A stretch of DNA of 35,000 bases from Cryptococcus deneoformans JEC21 (lineage: Eukaryota > Basidiomycota > Tremellomycetes > Tremellales > Cryptococcaceae), in the NCBI RefSeq assembly GCF_000091045.1, contig NC_006686.1, positions 627,501 to 662,500 of the forward strand. Direction: 5' to 3'. Position numbers and translations under genes: made by a program. Shown here piece after piece: positions 9,213 to 21,788 of the stretch. Position 1 is the first letter of the stretch, and each line of letters starts with the position of its first letter. The notes under the pieces were generated by a model. That model was given only the letters and a program-made list of their open reading frames with translations, made no database searches and was not told where the DNA came from.

Positions 9213-12200
9213 ATGCTCTTCCTCCCATCCTTTACAGCCATATCCGTCACCTTGCTTATTCTAGTCCTCTCCTCTTTGGTCGTCCACCTGCACATCCTCC
9301 CACTACTTTTGCGCACATTCACTCAAGTCAGAGTATCGAGCTTTAGCGTTATATCCATTACAGGTCTGGAATGGCGAAATGAACATGAGCAAGAGGATAT
9401 AATCCCTACATTGAGAATAGAGAGAGCCAGGTGGACGTGGGGTGGCATCAAAGGAGACGTGACCGGGCTTGTTGTGCTTAGAATTGAAGGGGTCAGTTGG
9501 AGAATCAAGAACAATCCATCGGGAGATCTGAAAAATGGAAGGCCGTCCGTACAGCATAGAGTCAGTGACCGTTTCATTTCAGCCGCAGCCGATCACACGA
9601 CTAAATATATTGACGCCGAAAAACCAATAGTCTCCAAGCCGCTTCAAGAACAGGCTTATCACCTTTATTCTCCGACTGCTCATTCACCACTATCCTTCGA
9701 TTGCTCGACTCGTCTCCATCCAACTTGTCAATTGCAGGGTTATCTTTGATGACTTGGATGGCATCGAATTAACTTGGAAAGAGCTGGGGTTTGGCGTCAA
9801 GGTCGAGTTCCGTGGTATGGCCGAAGAAGCAGCTGTCTCAACCGCTCCCGAAAGGGAAGCCCCTTTTCGATCCTTATCTTCTATCAGCTTTAAAGATGAG
9901 TATGACATCCCGCCTTCATTTCCAACCACAGCAATGTCGACGCCGTCTCGACACACACAGTCTCTCTCCGGCTCACCGGTCATGCACACATCATTTGCCT
10001 TGCCTCCTTTGGCTGAACCTTGTGAGGCTTCTCTCCCTCCTTCGCCTGGCAAGAAGGCGCAGACAACCCCCCGTTTATCCAGCCCGAAGCCCTTCCACTC
10101 TCGAATGTCCAGAACAGCGAACAAGATTTGGACTCGTGCCACAGGCCGAATGTACGGCTCCGTTTCTTTCAACATCTACATCGATACTATTCGGTGTATC
10201 GACCCTCGGAACAGCCCACCTCCGTCTGCTAAGCCTTCCATACCCGACCTCAAATCGTCCACCGCTCGTAGGTCACAGTTCATCTCCTTCCGGCCTCTTA
10301 AGCGATGCCATCCTGTCTATGATCTCCATTCATCAGATGCAGGGGTGAGCACTCTAGTGGCATTAGATGAAAGGTCTAGTGTGAGACTTAGCCTTGGATT
10401 TGGTCCCAAAAAAGGGTTATTGGGCGAGGACACTCTGAGCGCGGTATATGAGATGGGCAAACTGCGCACGACTATAGAGGCCGTCGAGAAAGCAAATAAA
10501 TTGCTCAACAAATCGAAGAAAAATAAGCAAATGGAGAAGAAGGGTATGAATCGATGGTCAACGCATGGGACTGCTCGTGTACGTTTATTCCTTACACAAA
10601 GGTTAGCCGGACGACACTGACAGTAGCTATCAGGTCATCTTAAGAGCCATGCAGTCGACAAAAGTGTCATTCGCCCATATCACTCTTCTTCACCACCTTC
10701 ACAATCCTTCTCCAATTATGCCTTCCCTGTCCCAGTCTCACTTATCATCCATCTCATCCCTTGATCTGTCATCTTCACCAACGGGGGACCGTTACACAAT
10801 CATTCTCGAGCTTTCTGAGATAAGATGTGCTCTCTCATCGGCCGATTCATCTAACAATGACCGCGCTCGCAACGCCTTTGGTACCAATTCTAGTCCCGAG
10901 TCCATCATCCGTGGTGTGGGTGCAGAGTTTGGGTGGAAAAGTATTGAGCTCCAGTGTATTGCGCCTGGCGAAAGCTCAAATGACAAGTCGCAGTTGTTTG
11001 CAATTCGGCAAGCGCAAGTGATTGGTTTCTCGTCATGGCGACCTGAAGGGTGGAATAGGGAGGAACTATTATTCGCCAGTGACCCAAACATTGCCCTTGT
11101 AGTCTGCCAAGCCGATGTTGCAAGTGTGGATTGCGCGGGCGATCTGCAGTTATTACACGAGCTTGAAGCGGCTTGGAAGGCCACTTATCCCAAAAGTCCT
11201 ACCAGTTCGCCTCCACCGTCGTCCGAATCACCTATTATCTCACACGAAGACCCGTCTGGCTGGTTGCCCCCCAGGCTTCGAATGGTTTTCGATGTGGGCG
11301 ATATCATGGCAGTCCTTGCGGATAGGGTGTCAGAGAACACAACCACGCTCACATTCGCCCTTGCTGGCGTCCATTCCAGTTGTTACACCTCTTTCTCAGA
11401 TATCATCGCCCGTCGCCGGGACAGAGTGGCTACCAAAGAAGCTTTTAAAGAAGAGGAAGAACTGCAGCAAAGGAGAGAAGAGAATGACGAATTGGACTTC
11501 GCCGTGCACCCTTCTATGCTGCCAGCAGCACTGCGCCGACGATCGACGGCCAACAAGGCAGAACTCAGGGATAATCTGTCCATTTCCATGAGATGCGATG
11601 CCACCGTAAAAATGGAGCCCATCAGAGTCAAGATGACACTTTCAGGAGACAAAGTGTATGAGCTCGCAGAAATTGGAAGGATATACGGCACAGTCACAGG
11701 GGATATACTTGGGAGGCTTAAGGTTAAGCCGGACGGGACAGAATCGTCATCTTTTGACTGGAGTTCCATTTCCTGTGGATTGGATGTGGGTATACAGGAA
11801 GGAATAGACGTGGATTTATGGAAAGAGGAAGTTGTGGAGGCTCTCATAGGTATGGGAGAGGCGCATCAAAGAAGGCCCAAAGATGATCGTCAGCCTTCGC
11901 CAAGTGAGGGGAAAAAGACCACCACTATCCTCGACAAGCTACCTTCGGGAATATCAGCCAGGCTTTCACTGGGCAAAGTCAACGTTTTCTTAGGTGTTAG
12001 GGATCCAAACCCCGAATGTGCATTGGGTCTGACCAGAGGATTATGGTTCCGGACAGTGTTGAAATTGGAATATGCGTATCACAAAACCGTCATCCAATCT
12101 CTCCCTTGGCGCCATACACTGACCACCCCCCGCCGAGCCAAGCTACGACTTCCCGAAGATATCACCACGCAATCTCTTGCATTTGGGGCCAAGCTTCGTT

Positions 12201-15200
12201 CTACAGGGGGTAGTGCAGCGTTGGTTTCCATCAACACCGAGGAAACATACTTCCAGCCTATCTACAACGGCGAAATGTTCATCAAAAAAGGCGGGTTCAA
12301 AAAGGGCGTTTTGCGAAAAGACCCCCCAAAGGCGAGAGAAGACGATGAATTTGTTGGTTGGGGATTTCAACGAGCTAAACAACTTCGAGCAATGGATGAG
12401 GGCAAGTTTGCGAATAACGTGCCCCCATTTGAGATGAGAGGCACAGAGCAAGCGCGGAGACCATGGCTAAGGATTCCACGATCACATACTTCTTTTGCGG
12501 CTCAGCAACCAGCACCCGGTAGCGATATTGAGTACAAAATTACCACTCGGATGGAATCACCTACCTTGATTTCCGATCTATCCCATATATATTGCCATCT
12601 TCTCGCTGGTTTGATGGTCAAGCGAGTAAGCGCAGCTTGGAGGTCGGGGTCGGGTAAATCTCAGGTCACTCAGTCCGCCTTGCCCAGCAATAATCTCAAC
12701 CTTAGTATTGACGTTTCAATCCCCGGCATGACCGCTCACTTCGCATTTCCTCTTCAAGAACAGCTCTTCATGTATAGCTCCGGTATTACTTTCAGCAAAC
12801 AGCCTTACAAAGGCATGGTGTTCACAGCTGAACAACTGCTGTTATACGTTCCTAGTCCCCGGATCATCGGTAGCTGGGAAGAGCTCGGTCGTATCAAGCA
12901 GTTCGCACTCGCCCTCTCGGACCCTCACTTGCCGCTTGTCATTTCCCCCCGAATAGAATCTTTTCGTGTTCGTATCCCATTTTCTTACAAGTTGAACAGC
13001 CTCATCCTCAACATCAATGTGACCGTCAAAGCCTGCAAGCTCCTTTTCCGAACGGTCTCAGGCAAAATTCCCTTTACCACCGTCTTCAAGCCGTGCGCAG
13101 AGCAACCTAAGAATGTTCCAACCTTCTCGTTCAGCGTTGGATATATATCACTTGAGATAAAAGACGACCCTGTAGAAACAAGCCTTAACCTCATTTGGAG
13201 AGCGGGTCTGGTAGAACAAGCTAAGAGAAACGCTCTAGAAGACAATTTTGCAAAGAAGCTGTTGCTTATTAGCGACCCCGACACTCAACCAGAGGTACAG
13301 GAGGATACGAGAACTGGAAGTGGGCGACGGATGCTTGTCCTCACTAAGAAGCATAGCGTTGGTCCTGAAAGAGCCAGATGGGCGCTCGATCTGCTAGTAT
13401 CTCAGTCATGGATCAGGCGTATTCGGGCTGCCAAACATGAGCAGGCCAGAAGGGAAGTATTGGCTCTTCAGGCAATTAGTGGGTCTGGTGTCAACATCAA
13501 GCTTCCGATTCGAGTAGTCAGTTCGAGCCGCACAGCTCCCCTCTTTCGAGCAGCATTTCATGAGGTCAACCTTGTGATCACAAAGCCAGGCCTTGACCGG
13601 AAGCAGATCATTGATTACATGGGCAAGATGTCTGCTCCATTTTCTGATGATGTCAACTTCTCCCTCATGGTTCCCCTTAACATTCGGTGGTCCATGGCGG
13701 AGGCGAAGTGTACCCTTCGAGACTATCCTCTTCCTCTTATCCGAGTGCAACGAGTCAATAAAAATGAACAAAAACCGGCCTTTTACATGGAGACAACTAT
13801 GGTTATTGCGGAGGAACTCGCTGACGATGATTCAGTCATGTATGTTCCGGTCAAGGTTATACCAGAAGGATGCGGCCACAACGGTGCTTCCCCGTTTGTC
13901 CTGGAAATTGCAAAAACGATTATGCCAGTCAAGACATATGCTGAGCCGAAATTCAAGATCTCTTCAAAGAAGACGACGGAGTTTACCTGGGGAAATTCTT
14001 ATCAGCCTGCTATCCAAGATCTGATGAAAGTCATAGAAACTCTGTCTCATCCCCCCCGGGATCCTTCGCCAAGGGTTGGATTTTGGGACAAATTTCGACT
14101 TGTACTTCACTGGAAACCTATTGTGGATTTTGTAGGGCCGTGTCATCTTCATCTCAAGGGTAAGCTTAAGCTCCGTAAGATATTTCACCAGTATCTGGTT
14201 GTTGATCCCAATTAGGCTCCTTTGATCCGTATTCCGTCTCCGGACTCGGTTCTGGCTTTTGTCTGGCATGGCGTGGCAATACTCAGTTGTTGATTGACCA
14301 GCCGAACGCGGATAAGGAGGCTATTCAAATTCTGGCTGACGAGCTCGTCGTAGCTATCCCAGAGTAAGTACAAAGATTGATCAGCTTGCCTAGTACTGAC
14401 ATTATCTAGTTTGGCGCCATTCCACGACGGGGCAGCAATCGGCAATAATCGAAATCATCGACATGATCATCATGATCATGCTCGAGAGCGTGACATCCTG
14501 GACGATACTGATGTAGTGCCCCTCGAAAGACGTTACACCAAACCTTGCGCCCAATTTGTTGGGGGGGTGAGGGTTGGGTTTGGTTTTAAGCTTGAAAGGA
14601 CTTGCCGGCCCTGGTCTTGTCAACATGGATGTGGTGACACGGAGAATCTCCTCCACAGACAATGTCGGGAATTTACTTTTCTGCAACATCAGCAAGTCAT
14701 TCTTCGCTCACCAGAAGCGATTGCCAAGGCAGAGAAAAGGTTGGGCAGAGTAAGTTTCTGAGGTCGATCTGTATGCACAAGAACTCATGGGTCTTCCACA
14801 GAAAGTAGACTCTTATGAAGGCTTCCGAAGCGACTTCATTCACTTTTCCGTCTCTCTTGTAGCGCCCAATGGAAATGGATCCGCCCACAGGACGCAAGAA
14901 GAGACGCCAGACAGCGTCAATAGTCTTCATTTTGCTCCCAAAGCATCACATCACTTCTTGAGCTGGTGGAAGTGAGTATTTTTTGGCTCTTTTTTATCTT
15001 CGTTGCCCCTTCCTGGGAGGCGCTTACAGTAGGCCAGACTTTTCTCCCACCAGATGTCATTACCTATCCGTCATGGCAAATTATTCCCCGATTCTCCACC
15101 GCCATCCAAGAAGTTCGGTCGCAGTCTTGGCACTATAAAAGTAGGTTCTTTCTGTGCATTTGCTTTGCTAATGAATGTAGTATCGATTTGATCTACGACC

Positions 15201-18200
15201 AGTATACATCTCCCATATGTACTCCCAAGTGAGCAAGGATCATTCGACTACCGGCAAATCTGAGTCCCTCGGTATCAAAGCTCGTTTTGGCCGGTTCAGA
15301 GCGGATGCGCATCAGCGTGCGCAGGAGAAGATTGAGCGGCACGAAAAGCTTGGGCGGTCTACTGTCGTTGTGCACAAACCTTTCTACGCTGGGGACATCC
15401 TTGCTGATGACCTCAAGGTCAAAGGCGTGCGAGCTCATTTTGTGGAGCGTATCAAAGGTGATAATACCCCGCCATCCGATCCTCTTCCGCGAGCTTCAGC
15501 ACTCCCGCCTGAAACCCGACATTGGTATAACTATTGTGACTTCATTGATGTAGACCGCAAACCAAGTGATAAGGACCCTCGCATAGAACTAGCTGATTTC
15601 GGTGACTGTCCTCACCTCTTTTACTGCAAACGAGTCAAGGCCAGGGCTAGTACTTCCCATGATGACTCAGGTAGCCAAGCAAGTAGTTCTCTTGGTGTAG
15701 AAAGTAGTAAATTCGGTCACGAAGCTACTCATCACTGTTACCTTGGGATGGCAGATTGTGTACGGGACGCACAGCGTTCGATCACCCAGAAGAGGATCAA
15801 TGAATTGCAGGCCAGGCTAGATAGTTACCCTCCCCCTCAAGATGACGAGAATCAAGTGAGTTCCCATTGTTTCTTGAATGATTTTATGAGTAATCAGATG
15901 CTTACCTTTTGACATAGTCGGACCGAGCAGTAACTCTAAATAGGATCAACGTCTTAGTCAAGCATTACGAGGATCTTGAAAAAGAGACTCGCCATCTCAG
16001 TGATGAAACCCTGGAATACTCAAAACAAACCACCACTACTACGTTTGAGCGGCCACTTTCCGGTGCTGCCTTTCAGGATATGATACACATACATGGGCCT
16101 AGACTAGTTTTAACAGATGGGTCAAGGAACATTGGGTTCAAATATCTATATATGATGGGGGACAGGAAAAAGGAAGAATACTACACATCTTACGCGTAAG
16201 TCGAACTACTCGCAGCCATGACGCATAGCAAACTGACATCCGAAGTAGATCTTTGCGCGGCATTCTTGACACTTATCAGCAGCGTGTGCGCCGGCGTGCG
16301 CGGCCTGAGACTGAGGTTTTCGAGGATGAACAAACCAAAAACACTTCGGCAGATCAGCAAATGGTGAATGACCTGATCCGATGGCTCTCTGACAAACCCG
16401 CGTTGGACAGTCTCCATACGGACGATAATGCCGAGGAGGGGTCTCTCCGAGCACATCGCGGATTGCCCGACGATTGTGATGTTAAGCCCAACAGACATGT
16501 GCTTGTTTTCAAACCGCAGATTGCGCTTCGCAGCGAATCCGATCCGAACGCCATCGTGCTTCTTTCCGCGGAGGAATTCTCCTTCAAACAGTTTAAAGTC
16601 ATCGATTCTAACGCCATTGATGATATGATGGCAGATGTGCTTGACAGGTAGGTTCCCTCAAAATGGCTTATACTGATGCTGCAGGAATTACATTTCAATG
16701 CAAGGTTTGCAGGGTTTCTATCCAACTACAGAGGCTCTCAAGAGGGAGCGGACACAGCTCGGCATGCCTCGTGGCCTCGACTTCATACCACTGGAAATCT
16801 TTTTGGACGTGAAGAGTGAGGCTACAGATTACGACCGTGTCCTGCAAAAATCCGATATCATGGTTTCCATCGACAAGTTCAACAATATCCGTATGCCTCG
16901 CGGCTTAGAATGGCCGGATACTTTGGATGAATATGGAGAGCCTATCAAGCACCTTAGAGTTCATCAGGTTAGTGTCTTAACGTGTCGGAATAAACAAGGT
17001 TTTATTGATCATATTTATGATATGCTAGGATTATACTGCTATAATTGCTCCCATGCTTACCGTGACCGCCAATTCCCGCAATTTTGAGGCATTGTATGTC
17101 ATCGTAACGGATCTGCTGATGTACGAAGATCCCGGGCATAAAGACCGCTCGGAAGCTATAGACGATTTTACTCGCACATTTGATGCAGCAGACCGAGACC
17201 TCGGAAAATTAGTCACAGACATCAACGCCTTGCAAACGCACATGCGTGGCCTTCTTGAGCTGCAGCACGGCTACGAATCGAATTTCGAGAGGCTTAACGA
17301 CACTGGAAAGGAAGAACTTTTCAAGATACGATCTGAGCTGCAAGTTGGGTATGAAAACATGTACACAATCAACGCCCTAATTCGAGCTACGTCTGCGAAA
17401 GACGATGCGCGAGCTGCTATGAAGACATCAACGAAAATGGATGTGCGAATTGGAGGTGTAGCGTGGCATATGCTGCGAGAATCGAGGCTTGAAACTATGG
17501 CGAAGGTTGACATCAACGGTGCCGTATTTTCTATGTTAACCAGTAAGAACGGCATAATGGACAACGCAATGGTAATTGGCGATTTGAAGGCTCTCAATGG
17601 CAAGTGGAACACGCTGTATCCAGAGATCATCATTCGAGATGATCCAAGCAAAAAGAAAATAGTAAGTATATCTGATACAATGAAATTGTCACTGACGATA
17701 CTGGTCACAGAAGAAGCCATTCGCTGCAGTTTATTGGTCCACTCGCCCCTCGATCGGCGGTATTCCTATTTTCCCTTATGTGAATATTGAATTCGTCAAC
17801 ATCCGCTTCAAGCTGGAGGAGAGGGTTGGGTTAGATGTTATGGATTATCTCTTCACTGACAGAACCCGTCGCCGTCAAATATCCGGTACCGCTGTCAAAC
17901 CGCCTGGTGGAAATGGTGCAAGTTCCACTACTCCAACCTCATCCATCTTTCGCGGGGCAGGAATGACTTCCATGGACGATCTAGGCGGTAAACGGGGCGA
18001 GCCTCTTGGTATAGAGAATGGTCCTTTGCCACGATCAAGGTCACAGGTTTCGCTTCTCTCTCTACCCCAATCCGACCGTGACCCTGTATCGATTAAGAGA
18101 ATTGAGGACACCAAGGAGATGAGACTGCGCGCATCGACAAACAAGATGTTCGGGACATTTAGATTACAGGGAATGGGCTTCAACCTAAGCTACAAAGTAA

Positions 18201-19125
18201 GTAATTTATCAGGTTGTGCTTAAACCATTGCTCTAACTCTGTCTTTAGAGTGATGATACTCGGAAACATGGCACCTTTAGCATGCCAGATTGTGTTGACT
18301 TTAGATTCAAAACGCCAGAGATGGTCTATGTCAGCAAGGTGTGGAGCATGGAGGATCTTTTTGAACACATCAAGCGAGGTGAGCTACACACGGTCTTCGT
18401 TCTTCATTGTAAAATACTGAGTCAGCATGCTGACTCTTTGCCTTCAGATGTTAAGAGTTCGGCTTGGTCCCAGTCAGGTGATATCATCTCACAAATCTTC
18501 AAAAAGACAAGCCTCTTCAGGTCAAAAGAGCGTCTTAAGCAGGCTGCATCAGTCACCGCTTTGGCAGAAAAAGCTCACAAGGGCAAAGGTTCTCATCAGC
18601 ACCCTCCTAAATCGCCTTCGAATCTCCGATATGCCTTCAAGAACTCTAGTAATTCTCCCGAACCCGACGAAGACCTTATCCGGACAATCTCTCGAGTTAT
18701 GTCTCATGAAGCAGTTCCGCCAGAAGAAAAACGAAGGTCCAAATCTGTACATCGTGGTTACTCCAACAATTTGGACATTCGGTCTGAGCCTTCAGAAGGG
18801 AGTAGCCAGCGACACGCCCATTTACGATCCACGAATGATCACTCGCCTAACAGCGGAAAGAGGTCCGTGGAAGAAGTGCCAGAGACAGAGGAGAAAGGAG
18901 GAGGGAGGATCAAGGGGCTATTGGGGAAGCTCAAATCCAAGCATCTAGTTGGAAAAGATAAGGAGCCAAGGTCCAGTGAGGATGTGAGTCAAACTCCTAT
19001 TGAATAATATCATAATCCCCAGCTGACTGACAGAGGAAGTCTTCCGGGTCGTCATTGAGAAAGTCAACCATATGAAGATGCTGCTCATTCATTACAACAC
19101 TGACCTAACCCGCGGTAATTTGTAG
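9213..19125 (+). CDS. FMP27: Fmp27/Hobbit-type bridge-like lipid-transfer protein
   Basis: This is a giant repeating-beta-groove protein that carries lipids between membranes at ER contact sites (yeast Fmp27/Hob1, Hob2; animal Hobbit/BLTP2). Sixteen exons: 9213-9560, 9631-10578, 10634-14159, 14216-14363, 14410-14749, 14802-14971, 15038-15140, 15181-15855, 15918-16195, 16249-16647, 16685-16967, 17029-17661, 17711-18196, 18249-18378, 18448-18983, 19036-19125. They total 9093 nt and 3030 residues. Residues about 8-31 form an N-terminal ER anchor. The diagnostic GFWDK motif (RVGFWDKFRLVLHWKP) is near residue 1582. Conserved C-terminal blocks are SLPIRHGKLFPDSPPPSKKF, KYLYMMGDRKKEEYYTSY and RPSIGGIPIFPYVNIEF. 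The final exon supplies VVIEKVNHMKMLLIHYNTDL; stopping at the in-frame TAA at 19005 would lose this conserved end. A His-rich insert sits near residue 1670. Longer than yeast Fmp27 (about 2630), partly through low-complexity tail sequence. Confidence 0.93.
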
Positions 19126-19283
19126 TTTTTGGCTTACCGTCTCTGTATCTTTCTCTACCTTTTTGGGCTCTTTATATCTGCTGTTCTTTAATTGTATAGG
19201 AGTTTCAATAGATAATGCCAGTTATTACTATCTACACTTCTTCCTTTCGCCAAACTGCATGCTACAACATACATTTGTCCATA

Positions 19284-20545
19284 TTACAGCTTGGAATTAC
19301 TTGCCACAAGGGATCCGCCATCCACGGGAACAACAGTTCTGTCGTAAAGTTAGCTTCTCCAGGTGGCTAGACTTGCCAACTTACCCGGTTATCCAGTCTC
19401 CAGCAGGCCCAGAAAGCCACAAACAAGTAGCGACAACGTTCTCTGGTGCACCAATCCTCTTCATAGGTAGAGCCTCTGCCAACTCGTTTTCAAAATTGTC
19501 AAGGGTATGTTTCATCATCTTGCTGCGGAATGGCCCCAATGCCAATGTGTTTACTGTGATAGTAGGGCCAAGACGGCTAGCAAGATGCCTCGAGAGCCTT
19601 TACAATTTTCATCAACATATTCTGAATAAACGTGACTGTTACTAACTGGTGGAGGGCAGCTTTGGAGGCTGAATAAGCATAAGTTTCGAGGCCAGGTACA
19701 CTGACTCCGTTGATGGATCCAATCTACCATATCTTTGTCAGAGTGCGAAATTACACGCGGTGACTCAATGTTTACGTTGATAATTCGCCCAACAAAATTT
19801 TCTTGTTGGTATGCCTTCTCAAGCATGGGCACCAGCTTCTGCGTGATTGTGAAAACCCGTTGTACATTTAGAGTGAGAAGTTTGGTAAATGCCGAGTCAG
19901 GATAAGAGTGGAATGATTCACCCCATGTCACCCCAGAGTTGTTTACCTGCAAAGACACATATTATAAAAGACAATTCTTTGAAGCGTCGTGATGGATAAA
20001 CACCAACCAATATATGTAATACTGTGAGGGAAAAGTTAATATGATTACATGGCTAGATTTGGATTTCAAGACTAATGTAGACAATGTCGTGACCTACCTT
20101 CCTCTCTCCTCTCTATCTCTCCTGCCAGTCTTAAACATTCGTCGTATTTAGATAGATCCGCAGGGATGGCAATGCACTGACCAGGTCCCAGTTCCGTGAG
20201 ACGCTTGGCCGTCTTTTCGCATGCCGAAGCATCTCTTGAAGAGATGTATACCTGGTTTTCCCATGATGTGAGCCCACCAGAGACTTCCAACGTTGCGAAA
20301 GAGAAGATCCCACCTTCGCGCCATTGGCAATGAAACCATGAGCGATCTAAACCATGACTGTGTCAGTAATCGTTGGCAAGGAGATACATGGCGCAGTACC
20401 ATTTCACCAACTCCCCTTCCACCTCCTGTTACCAAAACCACCTAAGAAGCAATGCACGTATCCCATCTTCAGCTTAGTCGAGGATTTGTGGATCTCAATG
20501 ATTGCTTACCCTATCTTTAACATTGAAAAGGGTTTGTACGTCCAT
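19284..20545 (-). CDS. Classical short-chain dehydrogenase/reductase (RhlG/FabG-like)
   Basis: NAD(P)-dependent oxidoreductase of the classical SDR superfamily; the substrate is unknown. Nine exons (20545-20510, 20441-20400, 20346-20314, 20251-20098, 20021-20008, 19946-19776, 19723-19647, 19597-19385, 19338-19284) encode 264 residues. The cofactor motif TGGGRGVG spans residues 17-24 and VYISSRD is the second strand. LHILVNNSG (residues 90-98) matches the SDR NNAG motif. The catalytic Ser is in INIGSINGV (about residue 153), and Y167-SAS-K171 is the active-site YxxxK. TLALGPFRSKMM and a DWITG...VDGG C-terminal signature follow. Exon 5 is a 14-nt microexon needed to bridge EE to VNNSG. The nearest homologues are likely acyl-carrier/ketoacyl reductase-like SDRs. 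It is convergent with FMP27, with 158 nt between stops. Confidence 0.88.
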
Positions 20546-21788
20546 TTCAGTAGCAAATTGATTGCAAAAGCAGGTTGTACTTTTGAGTCCTTGGATTCCT
20601 GAGAGGAATATGCTGTGTCTAGCTTCGTAGGCGAAATGTCAACACAGATACGACATATAAAGGCGATAAACCGCAAGCATACATACTAGAAGATATACAG
20701 CAGTCTGATAGTTTAATTACGGAACAGACGCCGGCTCAAGTATGGTGGCAATAGCCGGAAGAGGCATTCGGCAGAGGCCGCTGCATCGCTGCTCACTATG
20801 CACCCTGCTGCTCGAGTCACGGTCCTCCTCCTCCTCATCACTCGCTTTTCCCTACCATGGGAGCGCTCTCCTCCTACGGTACTAGGCTTGTGTCGAGCTT
20901 AGAATTTTGCCGGGCCCTCTATAGCAGTACACCTTCTGTATTAATAGTTTCCCTCGGTGATACACAAAAGAAAAAATGGTCAGCGGCAGGTGGCGGAAGG
21001 TTGTGTCGATCCGTCTTGATCTCCCTTCTTCTTGTTGTCATGTCGGTTGTTGGTTGTCTTGTTTTCTGCCATCGATGTTGGTTGGATGACTTCTATATCT
21101 TTCGGAAGTTTGTTTCAATTTTTTTCCTATTAATGACCGAGATTTTCTTTCGTGTACTCATACCGCCGCCGTAGTTTCCAATCGCCACTGATGACTATTC
21201 ATTCTACCTTGTATATGCGTATATGATGCCCTTGCGGAACGGAACGGAAGAATGGGTTATTTATGGAATTGCGCAAGATAGGTGCAGACGGGTGAAATTC
21301 GGGATAGAAGAAGAACGACGGACTGGAAGCACTTGCGGATAATCAATACTTTTTGCGACATACGTACATATGACAACACTTGCACTGATCGGCAGTGGCA
21401 GCAGAGCCAGGTTTTCGGTGGACAGGTTTGGTGGAGGCGTGGTGGCAAAACGCCACGTTTGCTAATGCCGATAAAGCCGCAGTGGTGAGGAGATGACAAA
21501 TTGCCCAACTGGGAATAACGGGCTGGCGGCCCCAGGGAATTTTTTTTTTTGTGCTCGCTGCTCCACTGCAGGATAAAATATTAATTCCTTTCGTCAAATC
21601 TCTTTCCATCTCTTCTTTTCTTTCTTTCCATCACATCTCTTCTTGTGTCGCAACAGCGCTCAAGCTTACCCACTCCCCTCAAAAACACTCTCCTTAACGA
21701 CAGTGCATCTGTCCTGTACTCTTATCCCCAAGACTTCAAGTCTTATCAAAAACATCTAAAACTTCGACCTCCTCATTAGATATTAAAG
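20546..21788. promoter_or_regulatory. Divergent intergenic region; promoter and leader of the EF3 gene
   Basis: No gene was recognised in these 1243 nt. The right end (about 21600-21780) is strongly pyrimidine-rich with CTCTTCTT-type runs, as expected of a highly transcribed fungal promoter/leader. A run of about a dozen T sits at 21539-21550. An open frame at 20857-21174 has one hydrophobic stretch but no domain, and I see no splice-supported extension, so it is not called. The left part probably holds the promoter of the SDR gene. Confidence 0.4.

Noticed and set aside
8915..9346. 143-codon plus-strand frame overlapping the start of FMP27
   Set aside because: Pro/Ser/His low-complexity frame over a pyrimidine-rich promoter, out of frame with the FMP27 membrane anchor.
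20857..21174. 105-codon frame with a hydrophobic stretch in the EF3 upstream region
   Set aside because: Composition resembles promoter DNA, no family match and no introns in a genome where nearly every gene has them.
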